Shown: piece after piece, positions 58,198 through 64,000 of the stretch
Position numbering within the stretch: position 1 is the first letter of the stretch
How the letters are laid out: the number at the start of each line of letters is the position of its first letter
Assembly: GCA_020638675.1 (NCBI GenBank)
Contig: JACKID010000001.1
Span: 1,054,001-1,118,000 of the forward strand
DNA length: 64,000 nucleotides
Reading direction: 5' to 3'
Origin: Planctomycetota bacterium
GTDB lineage: Bacteria; Planctomycetota; UBA8742; UBA2392
The notes under the pieces: model-generated
The model's input: the letters and a program-made list of their open reading frames with translations, nothing else
Databases searched by the model: none
Told to the model about the DNA's origin: nothing
Program-made: the position numbers and the translations under genes

Positions 58198-58962
58198 ATG
58201 GCCTACAAACTCATCAGCGTCGAGCGCGACGAGGACAACCCGCGCATCGTGATCGTCACCCTCAAGCGCCCCGAGGTGAAGAACGCGATCAACAAGGCCA
58301 TGGTCGCCGAGCTGCACGCCGCTTTTGACGCGCTGCGCGAGGACACCGACGTCGGCTGCGTGATCTTGACGGGTCAAGGCGACGACTTCGCCGCGGGCGC
58401 CGACATCGCCGAGCTGCGCGAGCGCAAGGCGCTCGAGAGCCTCGCCGCCATCAACAACGCGCTGTTCAACAAGATCGAGTTGAACCCGGCGCCCGTGATC
58501 GCCGCCATCAAGGGCTACGCGCTCGGCGGCGGCTGCGAGCTGACACTGGCCTGCGACATCCGCGTCGGCGGCCAATCCGCCAAGATGGGCCAGCCCGAGG
58601 TCAACCTCGGAATCATCCCGGCCGCGGGCGGCACCCAGCGCCTGCCGCGCATTGTTGGCTTGGGCCGCGCCAAAGAGCTGGTGCTGACCGGCTTCATCAT
58701 CGACGCGACCGAGGCGCACCGCATCGGGCTGCTGAACTACGTGGTGGAAGACGCCGAGGTGATGCCGCACGCGCTCAAGATGGCCAACACGATCTGCAAG
58801 AAGGGGCCGCTGGCGATCCGCGTCGCCAAGCAGGCCCTGAACCAGAGCAGCCGCACCGGCCTCGATACCGGGCTGCAATTTGAGAGTGTCGCGCAGGCCA
58901 TGCTGTTCGAGAGCGAAGACAAGATGAAGCGCATGACCGACTTCCTGGAACGCAAGAAGTAG
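58198..58962 (+). CDS. Enoyl-CoA hydratase/isomerase family protein
   Basis: A 254-residue crotonase-fold enzyme, expected to hydrate trans-2-enoyl-CoA in beta-oxidation or butanoate metabolism. CoA-binding and oxyanion segments: FAAGADIAEL and GYALGGGCELTLACDI. The catalytic Glu pair region is MGQPEVNLGIIPAAGGTQRLPR, with one Glu (QPEV) at the second catalytic position; the first acidic position of rat hydratase is within CELTLACD. The gene is followed after 50 bases by 3-hydroxyacyl-CoA dehydrogenase, which catalyses the next step, so the two likely work together. GAAGGA precedes the ATG. Confidence 0.9.
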   Translation: MAYKLISVERDEDNPRIVIVTLKRPEVKNAINKAMVAELHAAFDALREDTDVGCVILTGQGDDFAAGADIAELRERKALESLAAINNALFNKIELNPAPVIAAIKGYALGGGCELTLACDIRVGGQSAKMGQPEVNLGIIPAAGGTQRLPRIVGLGRAKELVLTGFIIDATEAHRIGLLNYVVEDAEVMPHALKMANTICKKGPLAIRVAKQALNQSSRTGLDTGLQFESVAQAMLFESEDKMKRMTDFLERKK

Positions 58963-58964
58963 AG

Positions 58965-58984
58965 CCCCGGCTGAAAAGCCGGGG
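58965..58984 (+). terminator. Intercistronic hairpin between hydratase and dehydrogenase genes
   Basis: Stem CCCCGGCT/AGCCGGGG with a GAAA tetraloop and no T-tract. It more likely stabilises or processes the message than fully terminates. Confidence 0.4.
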
Positions 58985-59012
58985 AGTCGCCGAACGCGAC
59001 AACGGAGCAACC

Positions 59013-59867
<855 letters not shown>

Positions 59868-59870
59868 CAG

Positions 59871-59950
59871 GAACCATAGCCCATCGCGTGAGCGATGGAG
59901 CCGCCTTGCAAGATGGGTGCAATGGCTCCACCGCTAACGCGGCGGGCTTT
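59871..59950. repeat. Palindromic spacer element, AACCATAG type
   Basis: AACCATAG at the left, then hairpin CCATCGC-GTGA-GCGATGG wrapped around GTGA. A second hairpin CCGC-TAAC-GCGG lies near the right end. GTGA and TAAC loops with different stems again suggest loops conserved more than stems. Confidence 0.5.
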
Positions 59951-59952
59951 GG

Positions 59953-59958
59953 TACCAT
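59953..59958 (+). promoter_or_regulatory. Candidate -10 hexamer (leaderless spacing)
   Basis: TACCAT, then six bases, then the ATG of the next lipoprotein gene. No Shine-Dalgarno sequence is seen. Confidence 0.3.
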
Positions 59959-59964
59959 CTACGC

Positions 59965-60561
59965 ATGCGGAACCTGGCCTGCATCCTGCCGTTGCTGCTG
60001 CTCCTGCTGAGTGGATGCGGCGGTCAGACCGGGAACGGCGCCGATCCCGCAAATCAAGTGTCTTGCGGGGCCGGTCACCCAGAGCCGGAACACCCAAAGC
60101 GGCTGGACATTGCGGTGCCTGCGGGGCTTCAGGACATCCTCGAGAATCCCGATTCGGCGTCGCTCGCCACTCTTGCTGCGGATAGCGAATTCAAGCTGCA
60201 CAAAGAGCTGAAGGGGATTGATCCGGCCAGCCTGGAACTGGTCGGCGAGTACCGCGTCATCGACGGGGCTACTCTCGACGAGCACCATCTGAGGGTCCTC
60301 GTGGAGTCATTCAAGAAAGCATTCTTTGCGGGTGAAATGGAAGGGATGTTGTGCTTTGAGCCCCACCACGCCCTGCGGCTCCGCAAGGACTCCCGCCATT
60401 TGGACATTCTGATCTGTTTCTATTGCCACAACTACAAGGTGTTGCCGTACGGCGGTTACAACAACGTTGTCCTGGACATGGATACGGGAATCGAGAATAC
60501 CTGGCGTACGTTGGTGGCAAGATATCGACTTCTCGACATCAGCGGAACGGACTCGGACTAG
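59965..60561 (+). CDS. Lipoprotein of unknown function
   Basis: A 198-residue protein with signal peptide LACILPLLLLLLSGC (lipobox LSGC). The mature part is a mixed alpha/beta domain with LELVGEYRVIDGATLDEHHL, EGMLCFEPHHALRLRK and LDILICFYCHNYKVLPYGGY. The last segments resemble those of lipoproteins that carry a short beta sheet with a Cys-His-Cys-like cluster (CFYCH), which could bind metal; this is only a visual impression. No family is recognised. It is followed by two related small lipoprotein genes on the same strand. Confidence 0.65.
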   Translation: MRNLACILPLLLLLLSGCGGQTGNGADPANQVSCGAGHPEPEHPKRLDIAVPAGLQDILENPDSASLATLAADSEFKLHKELKGIDPASLELVGEYRVIDGATLDEHHLRVLVESFKKAFFAGEMEGMLCFEPHHALRLRKDSRHLDILICFYCHNYKVLPYGGYNNVVLDMDTGIENTWRTLVARYRLLDISGTDSD

Positions 60562-60626
60562 CCACGCGCGCGAAACCGGTGCGTTGCATAGCACTGCGCT
60601 TTCCCGCGACGACGCCAGAACTGTGC

Positions 60627-60632
60627 TATCAT
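60627..60632 (+). promoter_or_regulatory. Candidate extended -10 for the lipoprotein gene (leaderless spacing)
   Basis: TGC-TATCAT, then six bases, then ATG. The TG dinucleotide gives an extended -10, which would make a -35 dispensable. Confidence 0.4.
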
Positions 60633-60638
60633 CCCGCC

Positions 60639-61172
60639 ATGCGAAAGATGATCTACGTCCTGCCACTCGTGCTCCTTGCCGGTTGCGCGACTTCTGCCAA
60701 GCCCAAGCCGGGAGAGCCGCCTTCGCCGCTGGCTTCGGTGGAGCGGTTCTATGCGGCCCCTGTGGTGTATGACTTTGATGTGCCCGCAGACTGGGAGCTG
60801 CCGCCCGGGGAGTTTGAGGGCAAGCACAAGGATTTCTCGGAAGCCTGGCTGAAGCGGCTTGAGGTCACGCGGCGCGCGCCGATCTCGCGCCTTGACGGCG
60901 ATGTCCCGCCCGGCGGCACCCTGATTCAGCTTGTCGTCCACGAAGTCGACCTCGGCTTCTTCGCCGGCATCATCCGCAAGCCCGCCATCTGCAAGGGCGA
61001 ACTGTTCATCGACGACGCAGAGGGCAACAACCTGATGCACTGGGACGTCACCTTCAAGACACCCGGCGACGCAGGCCGACAGTGGTACACCTACGGCGGG
61101 CGCGTCGAGTCCGCCCACGACGCCTTTGCGGTCGAGGTGATCAGCTGGATCCAGCGCGAGCGTTCAAAGTAG
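60639..61172 (+). CDS. Small lipoprotein, first of a tandem paralogous pair
   Basis: A 177-residue protein with signal MIYVLPLVLLAGC (lipobox LAGC). The mature part aligns with the next gene: FYAAPVVYDFDVPADWE matches FHIKPVSYDFQRDPEWE, and the later LIQLVVHEVDLGFFAGI matches IVEFTVTDMNLGTYAYF. Both end with a Gly-Arg beta strand (YGGRVESAHDAFAVEVISWI) and a short helix. The pattern suggests a compact beta-sandwich at the membrane surface, similar in outline to DUF4410-type lipoproteins. The function is unknown. No ribosome binding site is seen, and an extended -10 sits just upstream of the ATG. Confidence 0.7.
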   Translation: MRKMIYVLPLVLLAGCATSAKPKPGEPPSPLASVERFYAAPVVYDFDVPADWELPPGEFEGKHKDFSEAWLKRLEVTRRAPISRLDGDVPPGGTLIQLVVHEVDLGFFAGIIRKPAICKGELFIDDAEGNNLMHWDVTFKTPGDAGRQWYTYGGRVESAHDAFAVEVISWIQRERSK

Positions 61173-61227
61173 TTTGACGCTGCTTGCCGCCCTGGTCACA
61201 CTGGCGGCACACGTTCGGGGATAAACC

Positions 61228-61797
61228 ATGAATACTACGCAAGTCGGCGCCCGCAGGGGCGCGGTGGTCGCGTCGCTTCTGCTGGGCGCGCTGGTGTTGG
61301 CGGGTTGCGGCGGCTCACTGCGCGTTACGACCGCCGAGATCGACGACTCGGCCGCGATCGCCGGACAGTCGGCGTTTCACATCAAGCCCGTCAGCTACGA
61401 CTTCCAGCGCGACCCGGAGTGGGAGATCTCCGACAGCGACTGGCCGACCAAGACGAGCGAGTGGTCCAACGCGTTCGCCGGCGAGTGCACCAACGCCGAC
61501 AAGACGGTCTACACCCTCGGCCCGGGCGCCGAGGCCAGCGAAGGCGCGATCGTCGAGTTCACGGTGACGGACATGAACCTGGGCACCTATGCCTACTTCT
61601 ACAAGTCGCCCGGCCGGATTCACGGCGTGCTGACGATTACCGAAGCCAAGAGCGGGCAGGTGATCTTCAAGGGCGCGGTGGACAGCCCCGGCACAACCGA
61701 CGGCTACGACCGCTTCTCTTACGAGGGGCGCATCAAGGTCGCGCACCTGCGTGTAGCACGCGACGTGGAGTGGCTGATCAACAGGAAGCTGGACTAG
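61228..61797 (+). CDS. Small lipoprotein, second of a tandem paralogous pair
   Basis: A 189-residue protein with a lipoprotein signal (VVASLLLGALVLAGC, lipobox LAGC). It is homologous to the upstream lipoprotein over its full mature length, with GVLTITEAKSGQVIFKGAVD and FSYEGRIKVAHLRVARDVEWL as the matching second half. GGGG lies upstream of the ATG. It shares its terminal CTAG with the stop of the convergent thioredoxin-fold gene. The two lipoproteins may form a hetero-oligomer; this is inference from tandem duplication only. Confidence 0.7.
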   Translation: MNTTQVGARRGAVVASLLLGALVLAGCGGSLRVTTAEIDDSAAIAGQSAFHIKPVSYDFQRDPEWEISDSDWPTKTSEWSNAFAGECTNADKTVYTLGPGAEASEGAIVEFTVTDMNLGTYAYFYKSPGRIHGVLTITEAKSGQVIFKGAVDSPGTTDGYDRFSYEGRIKVAHLRVARDVEWLINRKLD

Positions 61798-62357
61798 CCC
61801 GGCGCATTGCCCGCTTTCCACTTGATGTTGCAGCCCGCGCTCGGGCGCTGTTTGTCGGCGATCGGCTTGCCGGCGAGCAGCGCGTTGATGGCTTCCCGCA
61901 GATCCTTGCCGGTGACCGGGATGTCGCTGTTCGGGCGTGAGTCATCCAGCTGCCCGCGGTAGACCAGCTTGTGCTGTGCATCGAACAAGAAAAAGTCCGG
62001 CGTGCAGGCCGCGTGGTAGGCCTTGGCGACCTGCTGTGACTCGTCATAGAGGTAGGGGAACTGGTAGCCGCGATGCGCCGCCTCTTCCTTCATCTTGTCG
62101 GGCGAGTCGGCCGGGTGGGTGGTGACGTCGTTGCTGTTGATGGCGACGATGGCGATCTTGTCGCGGTAGTCCATGCCGATCTGCGCGAGCTCCGCGGCGA
62201 CGTGGATGACGAAGGGGCAGTGGTTGCAGATGAACATCACCAGCAGCGGATAGCCCGTGTAGGTCTCGCTGGAGACGGTGTCGCCGGTGATGTCAGGCAA
62301 CGCAAAGGCAGGCGCAGGCGTGCCCAAAGGCAACATGTTCGAAGGCGTCACAGCCAT
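61794..62357 (-). CDS. Thioredoxin-like protein, AhpC/TSA-redoxin family
   Basis: A 187-residue protein. The thioredoxin-like fold starts with PAPAFALPDITGD. The redox site is FICNHCPFVIHV (CxxC, followed by Pro), then IAIVAINSNDVTTHPADSPD, the segment YHAACTPDFFLFD with its cis-Pro (TPD), and YRGQLDDSRP. This matches the thioredoxin-family branch often annotated as AhpC/TSA with CNHCPFV. No signal peptide is seen, so it is cytoplasmic. The second in-frame ATG (62357) was chosen because GGAG precedes it by six bases. Confidence 0.85.
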   Translation of the reverse strand: MAVTPSNMLPLGTPAPAFALPDITGDTVSSETYTGYPLLVMFICNHCPFVIHVAAELAQIGMDYRDKIAIVAINSNDVTTHPADSPDKMKEEAAHRGYQFPYLYDESQQVAKAYHAACTPDFFLFDAQHKLVYRGQLDDSRPNSDIPVTGKDLREAINALLAGKPIADKQRPSAGCNIKWKAGNAPG

Positions 62358-62433
62358 GGCAGTCTCCATTCGGTGGTGGGACTCAACCTACCCAACAGCG
62401 GCGGCAGGTAAAGCATTTCTGAAAGACGGGAAA

Positions 62434-62491
62434 CCACGAATCGACACGAATCCTCACGAATGAAGGCCAGGTGATTCGTGACGATTCGTGG
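62434..62491. repeat. Word-repeat hairpin (CACGAATCG words), second copy
   Basis: Arms 62434-62452 and 62473-62491 pair except for one A-A mismatch. The left side repeats CACGAATC at 10-nt spacing (CCACGAATCGA, CACGAATCCT, CACGAATGAA). It is related to the 56144 hairpin. Confidence 0.7.
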
Positions 62492-62512
62492 AGATTTGTG
62501 GCCCAAAGCAGT

Positions 62513-63295
62513 TCAGGCGCGTTTGACGGTCCAGAGCTGCTCGGCGCCGTGCTGGTAGGGCTGGCCTTTAAAACCGCCTTCGAGCTTCACTACTTCGAGC
62601 CCGCTTAGCTCGAACAGGTGTTCCATCTCGTAGCGGAAGAAGTAGCGCAGGTGGATCTTGTGGGCGCGGCGCCAGACGGACTTGCCGCTGCGGTCGAACT
62701 TCTCGTAGACGATCGTTTCCTCAAAGCGCTGCTCCTCGGGGCAGGTGACGCGCGAAGACATCGCCACGATGCGCTCGCCCTTCGGCAGCGCCGTCTCGCC
62801 GAACAGGCGCGCGGCCGTGCCGTTTACGTCGAGGTTGTTGCCCAAGATGCGCAGGTTGGGGTCAAACAGGTCGATCACCAGCGTGCCTTGACCCGTCAAG
62901 TGCTCGCGGCAACACTCGAGGCACGCGCGCTGGTCCTTCACCTCGTGCAGGTGCTGGAAGGCGCGGAACGGGATCACGATCAGGGGGAATTTCTGTTTCA
63001 GGTCAAACGCGCGCATGTCGCCCTGGTACAGCTCGACGCGCTTGCGCACGTCCGGCTTCTCTTTCTCCAGCTTCTGGGCGGCCAGCTCCAGCATCGGCTC
63101 GCGCAGCTCGATTGCCGTGACCTTCGCGCCCGCGCGCGCCATCGGGATCGTCACGCGCCCCGTGCCTGCCGCCAGCTCCAGCACGCGCTTGGCCTTGGCG
63201 GCCTGCTTGGCGAACCACGCAGCGTCACCGGGCACGCCGTCCGACAACAGGTCGTAGAGGTCGGGCGCGGTGTACAGGTCGTTCTGCTCAGCCAT
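62513..63295 (-). CDS. Class I SAM-dependent methyltransferase
   Basis: A 260-residue protein. It begins NDLYTAPDLYDLLSDGVPGD. SAM-binding motif I is VLELAAGTGRVTIPMA, motif II VTAIELREPMLELA, and the post-II segment is VELYQGDMRAFDL. A later beta strand TLVIDLFDP follows. The substrate is unknown. Its ATG lies eight bases inside the end of the upstream NTF2-like gene, so the birA, NTF2-like and methyltransferase genes are one overlapping operon. Confidence 0.88.
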   Translation of the reverse strand: MAEQNDLYTAPDLYDLLSDGVPGDAAWFAKQAAKAKRVLELAAGTGRVTIPMARAGAKVTAIELREPMLELAAQKLEKEKPDVRKRVELYQGDMRAFDLKQKFPLIVIPFRAFQHLHEVKDQRACLECCREHLTGQGTLVIDLFDPNLRILGNNLDVNGTAARLFGETALPKGERIVAMSSRVTCPEEQRFEETIVYEKFDRSGKSVWRRAHKIHLRYFFRYEMEHLFELSGLEVVKLEGGFKGQPYQHGAEQLWTVKRA

Positions 63296-63644
63296 CCGTG
63301 GGTCTCTTGATGACGCTGATCGTCAGGCGGCGAATCCGCGGGCCCTCGGTGGTGAGCACCAGCGTTCCCGCGCGCTCGTCGGGCTTCTCGGCCGTGGCGT
63401 AGATGGCCGTGGCCTTGTTGCCGTCGGCCGTGACCGAGTTCAACGCCAGCTTCTTGACCGGCGGGCGCTCGCGGAATGCGGCGGCGATCGCGTCGTGGCC
63501 GACGAACGGGCCAAACTCGATGCCGACGAAGTGCAGCTCGCCGTCCGGCTCGAATAACGCGATCAGGGGCGCGAAGTCTCCGCTGTCGATGGCCGAGTTG
63601 TGCACGTCGAGATAGAGCTGAAGGGTTTCCTGCGTGATGCTCAT
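63288..63644 (-). CDS. NTF2-like/SnoaL-type small protein
   Basis: A 118-residue protein of the nuclear-transport-factor-2 fold: ETLQLYLDVHNSAIDSGDFA, then IALFEPDGELHF with GPFVGHDAIAAAFRE. The C-terminal strand is RIRRLTISVIKRP. Such domains are polyketide-cyclase-like or ketosteroid-isomerase-like in known members, or bind small ligands. The ATG overlaps the upstream birA stop (ATGA), and its end overlaps the methyltransferase start. Confidence 0.8.
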   Translation of the reverse strand: MSITQETLQLYLDVHNSAIDSGDFAPLIALFEPDGELHFVGIEFGPFVGHDAIAAAFRERPPVKKLALNSVTADGNKATAIYATAEKPDERAGTLVLTTEGPRIRRLTISVIKRPTDG

Positions 63645-64000
63645 GGCTCCACCTCTTCGGGCTCGGCCACTTCGTTGCGCAGCTCGCGCACGGTGTTGAC
63701 ACCCTCGGACGCAAACACGCGCTGCTCTTCAGTGCCGGTCAGCTTCAGGGTGATTCCTTCACTCGGGTGAATGCGCATCACGGTGCCGCTGAATTCCTGC
63801 CCGCCCTGCTGCAGGCTGACCTGCTTGCCGCCCATGTGCACGAACTCGGACCAGGCCTCGGCCAGGCGATCCCACTTCTTCTTCTTGATCTGCAGGTAGA
63901 CTCGCTCGAGGTAGAACAGCAGCGGGCGCAGCACGCGCACGCGGTTCAGCGGGCGCGCACCCGGGCGCTCGAGACGCAGGCTGGTGGCGGTTTCGCGCAG
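63641..64000 (-). CDS. birA: Biotin-[acetyl-CoA-carboxylase] ligase, C-terminal part (cut by window edge)
   Basis: The frame is open to the right edge of the window, giving about 119 C-terminal residues. The sequence LRETATSLRLE, then PLLFYLERVYLQIKKKKWDRL, WSEFVHMGGKQVSLQQ, GQEFSGTVMRIHPSEGITLKL and the closing VNTVRELR match the catalytic-domain end and the SH3-like C-terminal domain of BirA/BPL. The N-terminal catalytic part with GRGRxG lies outside. The ligase biotinylates the carboxyl carrier protein of acetyl-CoA carboxylase. An internal Met at 63940 is not the start, because homology continues upstream of it. Confidence 0.75.
   Translation of the reverse strand: MRETATSLRLERPGARPLNRVRVLRPLLFYLERVYLQIKKKKWDRLAEAWSEFVHMGGKQVSLQQGGQEFSGTVMRIHPSEGITLKLTGTEEQRVFASEGVNTVRELRNEVAEPEEVEP

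Overview
This 64 kb window is a high-GC bacterial chromosome segment with about 54 densely packed protein genes on both strands. I saw no rRNA, tRNA, CRISPR array, phage or intact insertion sequence. The content points to a diderm, most likely in the Planctomycetota/PVC neighbourhood. The reasons are a Kdo transferase, a beta-barrel porin ending in Phe, many lipoproteins, a prenyltransferase-repeat exported protein, a PA14 protein, large Gly-rich beta-helix and FHA proteins, and membrane-fused spermidine-synthase-like proteins. This placement is inference from gene content; no rRNA gene is present to confirm it.

Layout. 1-5 kb: an STN-domain coiled-coil protein, PcrA/UvrD helicase and an exported prenyltransferase-repeat protein. 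5-12.3 kb: an AmmeMemoRadiSam radical SAM enzyme, an epimerase, a PBP2 with a long insert, an Mrp ATPase, a bacilliredoxin and two small paralogues. 12.3-13.8 kb: a nucleotidyltransferase with a small partner, and an SRAP (HMCES/YedK) protein lacking its catalytic Cys. 13.8-22.7 kb: metabolic genes (hutH, a cysteine-free thioredoxin-reductase-like protein, ribBA, an amidohydrolase, serS, nadB). 22.7-26.8 kb: a minus-strand operon starting with waaA. 26.9-35.5 kb: a TPR lipoprotein, a metalloprotease-like lipoprotein, an FHA protein, aspS, a truncated REP-associated transposase and a carotenoid-biosynthesis-like membrane protein. 35.6-42.1 kb: three tandem esterase paralogues, the first without its catalytic triad, followed by a CocE-type hydrolase. 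42.2-49.3 kb: a PA14 protein, a dynamin-like GTPase, a porin and a small charged protein. 49.3-53.4 kb: frr and pyrH, split by an opposite-strand 909-residue Gly-rich beta-helix protein. 53.6-59.9 kb: citrate synthase, dxr, a quinone-reductase-like MDR protein, a VOC pair, enoyl-CoA hydratase and 3-hydroxyacyl-CoA dehydrogenase. 60-64 kb: three small lipoproteins, a thioredoxin-fold protein, and a birA-NTF2-methyltransferase operon cut by the window edge.

The most unusual material is in the spacers. Four sites carry REP-like hairpins with a conserved GTGG foot and a conserved ATCC/TCC loop (GGAT/GGA on the other strand), on stems whose sequence varies with compensation. One of these sites encloses a truncated RAYT transposase inside a perfect 26-bp inverted repeat. 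Other spacers hold hairpins whose arms are built from near-tandem words of about 8-10 nt. Several proteins have lost otherwise invariant catalytic residues (SRAP Cys2, the esterase triad, the thioredoxin-reductase CxxC, the HExxH second His).
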